This document shows, one piece after another, positions 35,588-44,473 of a stretch of DNA of 64,000 nt. A program made the position numbers and the translations under genes. Below the pieces are notes generated by a model that saw nothing but the letters and a program-made list of their open reading frames with translations, had not been told where the DNA came from and did no database searches. Source of the DNA: Fulvimarina sp039652615 (GTDB lineage Bacteria; Pseudomonadota; Alphaproteobacteria; Rhizobiales; Rhizobiaceae); assembly GCF_039652615.1 (NCBI RefSeq), contig NZ_JBDJAC010000005.1, forward strand, positions 186,001 to 250,000, written 5' to 3'. Positions within the stretch are counted from its first letter, which is position 1. The number at the start of each line of letters is the position of its first letter.

Positions 35588-36175
35588 ATGCGTTTCCTCT
35601 CAGCATCACTTCTGGCGATTGCGATCGCGCTTGGTCTCGGCGGCTGGACGGCCAAGCTCGCGATCGACGGCGGCACCAATTTCGATTCGGTCGAGCTGGG
35701 GCCGTGGACGGCCAGCCCGCTCGTCGGCACCCGTTCCGCCGACCCGTACGCGAAAGCCCGCCTCGCCAAGCTGGCGCAGCTGACCCTTGGCGGCGGCGAA
35801 GGCATCGTGTTCCAGGCGGAAGATGACGATCAGGGGCGCCGCTTGCGCCTCGAATGCTCATACCGCCTGAAAGGCGGCACGCCCGCCGCCCGGTTCTTCA
35901 CGCTGTCCGCCCATTCGGATGCCGGGCGCCTCGACCTTCCCCAGACGGGGAGACCCGGCTGGCTGACCTCGAATTCGCTCCTGCGGAGGGAGGACAACAG
36001 CTTTGAGATCGCCGTCGGGCCCGAACCACGCTCGGGCAACTGGCTCGCGACCGATAGCACGGGTCCCTATCGCCTCACATTCGCGCTCTACGATACGCCA
36101 GCGAGCGCGATAACGGGTGCTGCCGGCCTCACCATGCCCTCGATCCAGCTCGAAGGATGCCGCGACGATGGGTAG
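35588..36175 (+). CDS. DUF1214 domain protein with N-terminal membrane anchor
   Basis: A 195-residue protein with one hydrophobic N-terminal segment (about 3-24) and a soluble domain. LGGGEGIVFQAEDDDQGRRLRLECSYRL and TGPYRLTFALYDTP fit the DUF1214 family. It overlaps the DUF1254 gene by 8 bases. DUF1214 and DUF1254 are usually found together in one protein or side by side. No enzymatic role is established. Confidence 0.8.
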   Translation: MRFLSASLLAIAIALGLGGWTAKLAIDGGTNFDSVELGPWTASPLVGTRSADPYAKARLAKLAQLTLGGGEGIVFQAEDDDQGRRLRLECSYRLKGGTPAARFFTLSAHSDAGRLDLPQTGRPGWLTSNSLLRREDNSFEIAVGPEPRSGNWLATDSTGPYRLTFALYDTPASAITGAAGLTMPSIQLEGCRDDG

Positions 36176-36794
36176 GTTTTTCCTGGCACTCCTGATCGGC
36201 CTGGTCGGTGCCGGTCTTGTCCATATCGCGATCGTCTTCATGATTCCGCGCTTGTCCGACAACAGCGCCTGGAGCCGCCTCTCCTCGCTTGGCGATTATT
36301 TCGAGGTCGTGCGTATCAATCCGCTCAACGACGCGCCCGCCGGGCCTTCACAGCCTTCTGCCCGCTCGCCCCGCGAGCGCTTCGCCTTTACCGATCCTGC
36401 CTTCATCGTCGCGAGTTGCCGCTTCGAACTTGCAGAGGGCCCTGTCGAGATCACCGCCAACGGCACGATCGATAACTTCTGGTCCGCCTCGATCTACGAC
36501 AGCCAGGGCAGCAACATCTATTCCATCAACGATCGCGCCGCGATCGATGGCATCGTCAATCTCGTCATCGGCACCGCCGACCAGATCGATGAGGTGCGCA
36601 CGACCGCTCTCCTGGAGGAAAGCCCGGCCCTTCCGGTCATCGTCGATGTCATGCGCGGCTATGTGACCGTTCGAGTGCTGATCGAAGAAGAGAGCAAGCG
36701 CGCGGCCGCGGATAGCTTCCTGCGCACCCTCGCCTGTCTTCCGATCGACATCCGTCCCACTGCAACGGCGGCCCGTCCCGATCGGGACAGCTAA
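36168..36794 (+). CDS. DUF1254 domain protein
   Basis: A 208-residue protein with an N-terminal membrane segment (about 3-25). Its domain contains FTDPAFIVASCRFELAEGPVEI, then NFWSASIYDSQGSNIYSINDRAA and YVTVRVLIEEES, as expected for DUF1254. The start at 36168 overlaps the previous stop and sits at the right place for the membrane segment. It probably works with the DUF1214 protein as a membrane-bound pair. Confidence 0.8.
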   Translation: MGRFFLALLIGLVGAGLVHIAIVFMIPRLSDNSAWSRLSSLGDYFEVVRINPLNDAPAGPSQPSARSPRERFAFTDPAFIVASCRFELAEGPVEITANGTIDNFWSASIYDSQGSNIYSINDRAAIDGIVNLVIGTADQIDEVRTTALLEESPALPVIVDVMRGYVTVRVLIEEESKRAAADSFLRTLACLPIDIRPTATAARPDRDS

Positions 36795-36982
36795 GCGCCA
36801 AATCGTTCCCACAGCCCGGCCTCTACCCGACCGCTTGACGCGAAGCCCTGCGCTTCAGGGGTTTTCGCTGGAATTCCTCAAAATTTAATCATCGCGTTAA
36901 CCATGCCGCTTAACGGCGCGGCAAGACTTCTTACGGCATTCTCAACTTCATCGAAACCTTCGGGAAACCATCGGAGCATCGG

Positions 36983-37879
36983 ATGCGAAGCCAACTGCCA
37001 GACCTTTACCGGTCCCTGGAAAAGGGTGGTTCGGCGAAAGGCTACGACGCCATCGCGATGGCTGCCAGCCTCAACTTTCTCTCGATTGCAGCGCCCTCCT
37101 CCCGCCAGAAAGACGCCTATGCCCGTCTCTTGGAACCGCTCTGGCACCATCTGGCGAGCGATACGCGCATTCACATCGCCTCGCTCCTGTCCGCCCACCC
37201 GATGGTCCCGGCAAGCATCGCCAGCCTGATCGGACACGATCCGGCATCATCGGCTGAGGGAGCCGATGCCGATAATCAGTCTCGCGAAGGCGCGGATGAA
37301 GCCTCGCCGATCTCCATGCGTGATCTTGAAACCCTCGCCGATCGGCGCAAGACAGATGACGATCCGGACCGCACGGCTCGTACAGCTGCGGACGCCCGGG
37401 CGACCCTGCGTGCTCTCGCTGCCCGTCCCGCTGCGCCGAAAAAGGCTCCAAGGCCAATCATCCAGATTGCCCAGAGCCGTGATCGCGCTCTGCTTCTGGA
37501 ATATCTCGCCACAAACCTGTCGCTCTCCGCGAGCGAAGCCCAGGCTCTGCTCGAGCCCGACAATCTGCCGGCCCTCTCAATGGCCCTGAAGGCCCTCGAT
37601 CTCTCGACCGCGGATGCAATGACGGTCCTGATGTTCGTAGACAAGACCATCGCATCCGACATGAGTGCCTTCGCCATCGCGAGGAACCACTATGATCGCC
37701 TGACGGCGGAAGCTGCGGCGGCTCATTTCGGCCGGGAGGCGAAGCCGATGGCTCAGACGCCGAGCCTGCAACCGACCTCGGCAGATCTCCTCACGCCGAT
37801 TCGATCGACCGCACCGCGCCGCTCGGAATTCGGACGCCGCTCGGACAATCAGAACCGTTGGACCGGCACCCGCAACTGA
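36983..37879 (+). CDS. DUF2336-type helical repeat protein
   Basis: The 298-residue product is alpha-helical with a disordered middle (about 90-150). The final third has the pattern ALLLEYLATNLSLSASEAQALLEPDNLPALSMALKALDLSTADAMTVLMF. I read it as DUF2336, an alphaproteobacterial helical repeat family of unknown function. The 188-base gap upstream has three TTAA tetramers near 36885-36913, considered and rejected as a CtrA site. Confidence 0.65.
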   Translation: MRSQLPDLYRSLEKGGSAKGYDAIAMAASLNFLSIAAPSSRQKDAYARLLEPLWHHLASDTRIHIASLLSAHPMVPASIASLIGHDPASSAEGADADNQSREGADEASPISMRDLETLADRRKTDDDPDRTARTAADARATLRALAARPAAPKKAPRPIIQIAQSRDRALLLEYLATNLSLSASEAQALLEPDNLPALSMALKALDLSTADAMTVLMFVDKTIASDMSAFAIARNHYDRLTAEAAAAHFGREAKPMAQTPSLQPTSADLLTPIRSTAPRRSEFGRRSDNQNRWTGTRN

Positions 37880-37950
37880 TCGGGACTTGGTGAACGCCCT
37901 CTCCTTTTCTATCTGAAGGCACGCCCGCAAGCGCACTTTCGGATCCCGCC

Positions 37951-38385
37951 ATGCCCCTCGACACCATCACACCGTTCACGCCGCTCGCCTCGACGCTTGG
38001 CGGCATCCTCATCGGTCTTTCGGCCGTCATGGTCATGGCGCTGTTTGGTCGCATCGCCGGCATCTCCGGCATCACCACCGGCGCACTTCCCATGCGCCGC
38101 GATGACTGGGACTGGCGGCTCGCTTTCGTCCTCGGCCTCGTAGCAGCGCCGATCGTCACGCTGCTCGTCACGGGTGAGGACATCCGACAGACCGTTCCTG
38201 ACAATCTGCCCGCGATGGCCCTCGCCGGCCTCCTCGTCGGGGCCGGCACGGTACTCGGCTCCGGCTGCACCTCAGGCCACGGTGTCTGCGGCCTCGCGCG
38301 ACTTTCCACACGCTCGCTTGTCGCCGTCCTCACATTCATCGCGTTTGCCGGCGTCACCGTCTTCATCCTGCGTCACGCGATGTGA
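37951..38385 (+). CDS. YeeE/YedE family membrane transporter, N-terminal half
   Basis: A 144-residue membrane protein with about four hydrophobic segments and the family motif GAGTVLGSGCTSGHGVCGLARLSTRS. The conserved cysteines line the sulfur-transport path in thiosulfate transporters of the TsuA/YeeE type. The other half of the transporter is the next gene, 13 bases downstream. Substrate inferred: thiosulfate or another small sulfur compound. Confidence 0.88.
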   Translation: MPLDTITPFTPLASTLGGILIGLSAVMVMALFGRIAGISGITTGALPMRRDDWDWRLAFVLGLVAAPIVTLLVTGEDIRQTVPDNLPAMALAGLLVGAGTVLGSGCTSGHGVCGLARLSTRSLVAVLTFIAFAGVTVFILRHAM

Positions 38386-38398
38386 GGACACACACATC

Positions 38399-38824
38399 AT
38401 GCGTCTCTTCTTCGGCTTTCTCTCGGGTCTCCTCTTCGGTCTCGGCCTCATCCTCGCGGGCATGTCCAATCCCGCCAAGGTCCTCAATTTCCTCGATGTC
38501 TTCGGCACGTTCGATCCATCGCTCGCCTTCGTCATGGGCGGCGCGGCGCTCACGACATTCATCGGCTACCGCCTCGTCTGGCGGCGCAAGGCCCCTTTCA
38601 TTCTGACCGATTTTCAGGTGCCGACCCGCAACGATGTGGACGCGCCGCTACTGACGGGCGCAGCCCTCTTCGGCATCGGCTGGGGAATCGGCGGTTTTTG
38701 TCCGGGCCCGGCCTGGACAGCCATGCCGCTCGCAGCGCCCGGAACCTTGGTCTTTCTTCCGGCCATGCTCGCCGGCATGGCACTCGCCACCGTCCTGAAG
38801 AACCGCAAGCCGGCGCTCGCCTGA
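38399..38824 (+). CDS. YeeE/YedE family membrane transporter, C-terminal half (DUF6691)
   Basis: A 141-residue membrane protein with the second signature GIGWGIGGFCPGPAW, including the conserved cysteine, and an N-terminal FLSGLLFGLGLILAGMSNPAKVLNFLD segment characteristic of the family. It pairs with the preceding gene to make one transporter. Its stop is two bases from the end of the convergent helicase gene. Confidence 0.88.
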   Translation: MRLFFGFLSGLLFGLGLILAGMSNPAKVLNFLDVFGTFDPSLAFVMGGAALTTFIGYRLVWRRKAPFILTDFQVPTRNDVDAPLLTGAALFGIGWGIGGFCPGPAWTAMPLAAPGTLVFLPAMLAGMALATVLKNRKPALA

Positions 38825-38825
38825 C

Positions 38826-39971
38826 CTATCTGACAATGGTCAGCGTCTTCGCGGCCCGCGTGATCGCCGTATAGAGCCAACGCTCGCGGGTTTCGCGAAA
38901 GGCCCAGCCCTCGTCGAACAGCATCACGTCGTCCCATTGCGAGCCCTGCGCCTTGTGGACGGTCAGTGCATAGCCGTAATCGAAATCGTCGAACCGCTTC
39001 TTCGTCGCCCAGGGAATGTCCGCCTCGGCGTCCTCGAAGGCCGCCTTCAAGAGCCGGATCTTCGCCGCACCCTTGTCGATGTCGTCGTCATCCGGTTTCA
39101 CGATGAGGTTGATGCCCGGCTTCACCGATTCCTTGCTCGCCGTCATCACCTGCCAGAGCGAACCGTTGAGCAGTCCCTTCTGCGGATCGTTTCGCAGGCA
39201 GACCAGTTTGTCGCCCACCATGGGCAGCTCGTCGGTGAAGCCTTTCAGCTCGCGAAGCCGCCGGTTATAGGCCCGCCGCGTCTTGTTGGTCCCCACCAGC
39301 ACCTGATCGGCCGCCAGCACCCTGGCCTGCTCCACCTCGCGCTTGCCGATCACCTGCACGGTCCCGTAATCGCCATGCATGATCTGCTTGCCCTCGCGCA
39401 CGTCGAGCGCCAGCCGCACGATCGGGTTGTCCCGCGCCTGTCGATGGATTTCCGTCAAAAGGAAATCCGGCTCGGCATCGGTGAAGAAGCCACCGCCCGA
39501 AACCGGCGGCAACTGTCCCGGATCGCCGAGCACCAGAATCGGCGTTCCAAAGGACATGAGGTCCTGGCCGAGCGCCTCGTCCACCATCGAGCATTCGTCG
39601 ATCACCACGAGCTTGGCCTTGGCGACCGGGCTCTGACGGTTGAGAGAAAAGGTCGGCGAGACCCGGGCCGTCCCGGTCCCCTCGTCCTCGACCTGCTCCT
39701 CGCCCTTCGGCCGATAGATCAGCGAATGGATTGTTCGCGCGCTCTTTGCGCCTTTCGAGCGAAGCACCTGGGCCGCCTTGCCGGTAAAGGCCGCGAACTG
39801 CACGGCGCCATCGACGCCTTCGGCAAAATGCCGCGCCAAAGTCGTCTTGCCGGTCCCTGCATAGCCGAACAACCGGAAGACCGGGCTATCGCCATTCTCC
39901 AGCCATTCGGCAACGGCTTTGAGGGCCGCATCCTGCTGAGGTGAAAATTCCAAGGGAAAGCCGCTCGCCAC
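38826..39971 (-). CDS. RecD-like ATP-dependent DNA helicase
   Basis: A superfamily 1 helicase of the stand-alone RecD2-like type. Motifs: Walker A in LFGYAGTGKTTLARHF, Walker B region in KLVVIDECSMVDEAL, LVLGDPGQLPPVSGGGFF, a UvrD_C_2-type motif in YALTVHKAQGSQWDDVMLFDEG and the end WLYTAITRAAKTLTIV. The frame is open to an ATG at 40055, but a GTG at 39971 (VASGFPLEFSPQQDAAL) matches where such proteins normally begin. A product of 381 residues is likely, and its divergence from bchI leaves ~127 bases for both promoters. Confidence 0.85.
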   Translation of the reverse strand: MASGFPLEFSPQQDAALKAVAEWLENGDSPVFRLFGYAGTGKTTLARHFAEGVDGAVQFAAFTGKAAQVLRSKGAKSARTIHSLIYRPKGEEQVEDEGTGTARVSPTFSLNRQSPVAKAKLVVIDECSMVDEALGQDLMSFGTPILVLGDPGQLPPVSGGGFFTDAEPDFLLTEIHRQARDNPIVRLALDVREGKQIMHGDYGTVQVIGKREVEQARVLAADQVLVGTNKTRRAYNRRLRELKGFTDELPMVGDKLVCLRNDPQKGLLNGSLWQVMTASKESVKPGINLIVKPDDDDIDKGAAKIRLLKAAFEDAEADIPWATKKRFDDFDYGYALTVHKAQGSQWDDVMLFDEGWAFRETRERWLYTAITRAAKTLTIVR

Positions 39972-40098
39972 GATTCTCGTTTCGTTCGCTTCCCGCAATA
40001 GCCGCCACGTTCTTCCGGCGCAATGTTCCTTGACGATCCAGCACCTTGTCCGCATTTCCCGTTTGACGCGGCAACACCATCAAGTATCGTCCTTTTCC

Positions 40099-41124
40099 AT
40101 GAAACGTCACTTCCCCTTCACCGCCATCATCGGCCAGAGCGACCTCACGACGGCGCTCAAGCTTGCCGCAATCGACCCGGCCATCGGCGGCGTTCTCGCC
40201 TTCGGCGATCGGGGAACGGGGAAGTCGACCGCTTTGCGCGGCCTCGCCGCCGTTCTGCCTCGACTCTCCGCCAACGACTGCCCCTATCGCTGCGATCCTG
40301 CGCGCGAGGATCGGCTCTGCCCGGAATGCCGCGCGAAGCTGAAGGCCGGCGAGACACCGGAAACGGTTGAGGCGTCCGTTCCTGTCGTCGATCTGCCGCT
40401 CGGCTCGTCGGAAGATCGCATCGTCGGCGGTCTCGATCTCGAGCACGCGCTCCTCACCGGCGAGCGACGCTTCGAGCCGGGTCTTCTTGCCAAGGCCAAT
40501 CGCGGCTTTCTCTATATCGATGAGATCAACCTCCTTGAAGATCATCTGGTCGATCTTCTCCTCGATGTCGCCGCCTCGGGCGAGAACGTCGTCGAGCGCG
40601 AGGGGCTGAGCGTCCGCCATCCCGCGCAATTCGTCCTCATTGGCAGCGGCAATCCGGAAGAAGGCGAACTTCGCCCACAACTTCTCGACCGGTTCGGCCT
40701 GTCGGTCACCGTCACCACCCCGCAGGACGTCAAGACGCGCATTGCCGTGGTGAAGGCGCGCGACCGGTTCGAGCGCAACCCCGCAGCGTTTCTCGCAGAG
40801 AGCGCCGAAGCCGAGGACACGCTGCGCCATAAGCTTCAGGACGCCCGCCGGCATCTGCCGCACGTCACGGTCTCCGATCGCATCCTCGAACAGGCCGCCC
40901 AGCTCTGCATCTCGCTTCAGACGGATGGCCTGCGCGCCGAGCTCACGCTCGTTCGCGCCGCACGCGCGCTCGCGAGCCTCGAAGGCGAGACGCAGGTCAG
41001 CTTCCAGCACCTTGCCGAACTCGCGCCCTTCGCGCTGTCCCATCGCCTGCGCCGCAACCCGCTGGAGGAAACCGGCTCCGACGTCCGCATCGAACGCGCT
41101 CTTGCCGAGCTCGATGCGGCTTGA
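40099..41124 (+). CDS. bchI: Magnesium chelatase ATPase subunit BchI
   Basis: The AAA+ subunit that, with BchD and BchH, inserts Mg2+ into protoporphyrin IX, the first committed step to bacteriochlorophyll. The 341 residues show Walker A in AFGDRGTGKSTALRGL, the CRAKL insertion, Walker B in RGFLYIDEINLLEDHLVDLLLD and sensor/arginine-finger segments (LIGSGNPEEGELRPQLLDRFGL). The ATG at 40099 gives the standard N-terminus FPFTAIIGQ. I found no PpsR-type site in the 127-base gap upstream. Confidence 0.97.
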   Translation: MKRHFPFTAIIGQSDLTTALKLAAIDPAIGGVLAFGDRGTGKSTALRGLAAVLPRLSANDCPYRCDPAREDRLCPECRAKLKAGETPETVEASVPVVDLPLGSSEDRIVGGLDLEHALLTGERRFEPGLLAKANRGFLYIDEINLLEDHLVDLLLDVAASGENVVEREGLSVRHPAQFVLIGSGNPEEGELRPQLLDRFGLSVTVTTPQDVKTRIAVVKARDRFERNPAAFLAESAEAEDTLRHKLQDARRHLPHVTVSDRILEQAAQLCISLQTDGLRAELTLVRAARALASLEGETQVSFQHLAELAPFALSHRLRRNPLEETGSDVRIERALAELDAA

Positions 41125-42887
41125 TGGACGATCGGTTCAGGGAACGCGCACGCCTGTCGCCCTTGCACCGGGCGGCGATCGCAGTCCTCAATGCACGCCC
41201 GGAGATCGGCATCGTTCTTCGAAGCCAACCAGGGCCTCTTCGCGATGCCTTTCTTGCCGAACTTCGTCGATCGGGCCCCTGGTCCGGCGCCAGATACCTC
41301 GCCCAGCGGGACATCCGGCAGCTTTCCTCGCAGCGCTCTAGCGTGTCCGCCCTCGCGGGCTTTCGGGACGAACCGCCCTCCGGCGAAGAGACCTGCCCGC
41401 TGATCCTTACCGGCACGGATCGCTATGGCGCGGCCGAGGCGGCCCAGCTCCTCGCCGATCTCGATACCGCGCGGCCGGTCCTCGCCTTCGACGAAGGGAT
41501 TGGCGACGAGACCCTTCCCGACGCACTCTCCGACCGGCTTGGGCTGTGGCTGGATCTGTCCCGGCCCGACACCGAAGACGATGATCTCGCCATCGAGATT
41601 GGCATGAGCGCTCCGGCCGAGCGGCTTGATACACGTGCGGTCACCGTTTCCGAGCGCGCGATCGCGACCCTGTGCGAGGCGGCATCCGCCTTTGCCATTC
41701 CAAGTCTGAGGGCACCGCTCCTCGCGCTCGACACCGCCCGCGCTTGTGCTGCGATGGACGGTGCCCAGGACATTGCGGACGAGCATGTGCTCCTCGCATG
41801 CCGCCTCGTTCTGGCACCCCGGGCACGGCAGGCCCCGAGCTTCGATGAGCAGTCGCCTGAGCAGGAAAGCGAGAACGAGAGCGACGATCATCCCGGCGCC
41901 TCGAACGACGATACGCCGCCGCAAGAGCCCGACGACCCATCGGAGCAAGACAGGCCGGATGAATCCAAAGATGATCAGGATACCTCCCCCGACGGCGAAC
42001 CGGACACAGAGGTTCGGTCTGAGGATGTCGCCCTTCCGCTCGATCTCCTGAAACAGCTCTCGGCAATGGTCGGGAACCAGCGTGGCGCCGGCAGGACCGC
42101 TCGCAGGGGCGCTGCCGCCAAATCCGGTGGCGCACGCGGCCGGCCGCTTGGCAGCCGGGCTGGCAATCCAGATCGCGGCCCGCTCGACATCTCCGCCACC
42201 CTGACGGCCGCCCTACCCTGGCAGCGTTTTCGCCGGCAGCGCTTCGCGCGCCTCACGGATCGCCCCGTCATCCTGATGCCGAGCGATATCCGCATTCGCC
42301 GCCTTCAGGCCAGGCGGGAAACCGCGACGATCTTCGTCGTCGATGCGTCCGGCTCCGCCGCCCTTGCACGGTTATCCGAAGCCAAGGGCGCGATCGAGCG
42401 CATTCTGGCCGAATGCTATCGCCGGCGGGACCGCGTCGCGATGGTTGCCTTTCGCGGCACCGGTGCCGAAACGCTTCTGCCGGAGACCAAATCGCTGACC
42501 CGTGCCCGCCGTGCCCTCGCCGGCCTGAAGGCCGGCGGCGGCACGCCCCTCGCCTCAGGCATCGCACTCGCGGCCGATCTCGCCCGCCAGTCCGAACGAC
42601 AGGAGCGCACGCCCCTCATCGTCTTCCTGACCGACGGCAAGGCCAATATCGGTATCGACGGGATGGCCGGCCGTTCAGCCGCCAAAGATGATGTCCGGGC
42701 GCAGGCCGGTCACCTTCGCGCCCAGGGATTTGCCAGCCTTGTCATCGACTTTTCGCTCCGCCCCGGCCCCCATGCCCGCGAGTTCGCGGAGATGCTCGGC
42801 GGACGCTATCTCGCGCTCCCGAATGGAGATGCGACGACCCTTGCCGATGCCGTCGCCTCCGATCCAACCAAGAAAGTCCGGCCATGA
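41124..42887 (+). CDS. bchD: Magnesium chelatase subunit BchD
   Basis: The platform subunit of Mg-chelatase. The 587-residue protein has a degenerate AAA+ domain (to about 230), a highly acidic Pro/Asp/Glu linker (about 250-310), then an integrin-I/VWA domain with the metal-binding motif VVDASGSAALARLSEAKGA and FLTDGKANIG. The start ATG overlaps the bchI stop (TGATG) by one base. A TTG codon one position earlier is ignored. Confidence 0.96.
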   Translation: MDDRFRERARLSPLHRAAIAVLNARPEIGIVLRSQPGPLRDAFLAELRRSGPWSGARYLAQRDIRQLSSQRSSVSALAGFRDEPPSGEETCPLILTGTDRYGAAEAAQLLADLDTARPVLAFDEGIGDETLPDALSDRLGLWLDLSRPDTEDDDLAIEIGMSAPAERLDTRAVTVSERAIATLCEAASAFAIPSLRAPLLALDTARACAAMDGAQDIADEHVLLACRLVLAPRARQAPSFDEQSPEQESENESDDHPGASNDDTPPQEPDDPSEQDRPDESKDDQDTSPDGEPDTEVRSEDVALPLDLLKQLSAMVGNQRGAGRTARRGAAAKSGGARGRPLGSRAGNPDRGPLDISATLTAALPWQRFRRQRFARLTDRPVILMPSDIRIRRLQARRETATIFVVDASGSAALARLSEAKGAIERILAECYRRRDRVAMVAFRGTGAETLLPETKSLTRARRALAGLKAGGGTPLASGIALAADLARQSERQERTPLIVFLTDGKANIGIDGMAGRSAAKDDVRAQAGHLRAQGFASLVIDFSLRPGPHAREFAEMLGGRYLALPNGDATTLADAVASDPTKKVRP

Positions 42888-43756
42888 GAACCAGCGGTGG
42901 ATGTCCCCCGGCCGACTGGCCCCTCAGCGAATACAGCCGGTCGGTCTCCGCCGCTGGCATAAAATGGCATGTCCAGATCATGGGCGAAGGCCCGGCCATC
43001 ATGCTCATTCACGGCACGGGCGCCTCGACACACTCCTTCCGCGGTCTCGCGCCGATCCTCGCCGAGACGCATCAGGTCGTCATGGCCGATTGCCCAGGCC
43101 TCGGCTTCTCCGACAGGCCCTCGCGGTCCCTCAACCTGCAGACCATGGCCTCGATGCATGCCGAGCTTCTGCAGAAGCTCTTGATCAAGCCCGAAATCGT
43201 CGTCGGCCACTCGGCCGGCGCGGTCATCGGCATCGAGATGGCCCTGGACGGTCGCCTCTCGCCAAACCGCATCGTCTCGCTGAATGGCGCGCTTCTGCCC
43301 TTTCCGGGTCTTGCCGGTCGCCTCTTTCCGAAAATCGCGAAAGTGGTCTACCGCAACCCCATCGTTCCACGCTTCTTCGCCTATCGGGCAAAAAGCGAAC
43401 AGGCGGTTTCCGGACTTCTCGACGGAACGGGCTCCGTTCTGAGCCCGGAGGGAAAGTCCCTCTACGCCCGCCTGTTTCAGGATCGTCGTCACGTTGCCGG
43501 CACCTTGTCAATGATGAGCCATTGGGATCTCGACCGCTTCGCCGCCCGGCTCGACGAGCTGAAGACGCCGCTTCTTCTCGTTGCAGGTGACCGGGACAAG
43601 GCAATCCCCACCAACGTCAGCGAGCGCGTCGCGTCCCGTGTCGAACGTGGCGAGGTCCGCATCCTGAACGGTCTCGGCCATCTCGCTCACGAAGAGGCAC
43701 CGAACCGGATCGCGAATGTCATCCTCGAATGGGCGGACGAGCGGCCGACCCCTTAA
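42884..43756 (+). CDS. bchO: Alpha/beta hydrolase BchO
   Basis: A 290-residue alpha/beta hydrolase encoded with bchID in purple bacteria. The fold signatures are the oxyanion region LIHGTGASTHSFRGLAP, the nucleophile elbow VVGHSAGAVIG, and a C-terminal histidine in GLGHLAHEEAP. The exact chemistry is not settled; an accessory role at the Mg-chelatase step is usually assumed. It overlaps bchD by 4 bases. Confidence 0.93.
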   Translation: MRTSGGCPPADWPLSEYSRSVSAAGIKWHVQIMGEGPAIMLIHGTGASTHSFRGLAPILAETHQVVMADCPGLGFSDRPSRSLNLQTMASMHAELLQKLLIKPEIVVGHSAGAVIGIEMALDGRLSPNRIVSLNGALLPFPGLAGRLFPKIAKVVYRNPIVPRFFAYRAKSEQAVSGLLDGTGSVLSPEGKSLYARLFQDRRHVAGTLSMMSHWDLDRFAARLDELKTPLLLVAGDRDKAIPTNVSERVASRVERGEVRILNGLGHLAHEEAPNRIANVILEWADERPTP

Positions 43757-43905
43757 CGAAGCCGAACGCCATCGGGGCGCACGGCGCCCGCGCCGAAATA
43801 AAGCATACCGGCGCTCATCACCATCAGTTGACAAGGCTTGGAAGTCACCCTCGATATAGCCTCTCGTCCCGGCGTATTCGGCCTGGGCTCTGGAGGGATC
43901 TCATC

Positions 43906-44415
43906 ATGCTTCGTCTGATCGTCGCCCTGTCGGTCGCGTCGACCCTATTCGCATCCAGTGCCGGCGCCGAAACCGCGTCGGCGTCGAACAAGGCAAAGGC
44001 CGCGATCGACGCATGCCTTACCCGATTTGCCGAAACAGACCAGCGCGAATGCATCGGCGCCTATTCCGACGCCTGCATGAAAAGCCCTGACGGTCAGACG
44101 ACTTACGGGATGACCGACTGCCTCACCGAGGAGTCCGATGCATGGGACGCGATCCTCAACGAGCGCTATCAGGCCCGTATGACAGACGCGAAAGAGCTCG
44201 ACAAAGACCGCGCCGAATGGGACTCCACCACCAGCGAAGCCGCAAAAACCCTGCGCGCTGCCCAACGCGCCTGGGTCGCGTTCCGGGACGCCGAATGCGA
44301 TCGCATCTTCGAACTCAACAAGGACGGCACCATCCGTCTTCCGGAAACGGCTTCCTGCCTCAATCGCCTCACCGCGGAGCGGGCCTTGGCTCTGGCTGGC
44401 AACGAGAACTTCTGA
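43906..44415 (+). CDS. Secreted LprI/DUF1311-family protein
   Basis: A 169-residue exported protein. The signal peptide ends near SSAGAE (about residue 22). The mature domain contains TYGMTDCLTEESDAWDAILNERYQARM and KTLRAAQRAWVAFRDAECDRIFE, which is the lysozyme-inhibitor LprI_N/DUF1311 signature, with six or more cysteines that could form disulfides. It lies between bchO and the MHYT gene and converges with the latter. It is not a known photosynthesis gene. The 149-base gap upstream holds its promoter. Confidence 0.85.
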   Translation: MLRLIVALSVASTLFASSAGAETASASNKAKAAIDACLTRFAETDQRECIGAYSDACMKSPDGQTTYGMTDCLTEESDAWDAILNERYQARMTDAKELDKDRAEWDSTTSEAAKTLRAAQRAWVAFRDAECDRIFELNKDGTIRLPETASCLNRLTAERALALAGNENF

Positions 44416-44473
44416 CCGGACAGTGAGAGACGGCGTCCGGCAACGTGGTGAGCGGTGCACGCCACACCCCGCC

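Noticed and set aside
36885..36914. Three TTAA tetramers resembling a CtrA binding site before the DUF2336 gene
   Set aside because: The CtrA consensus needs TTAA-N7-TTAA. Spacings here are 8 and 9 bases, so the match is not good enough.
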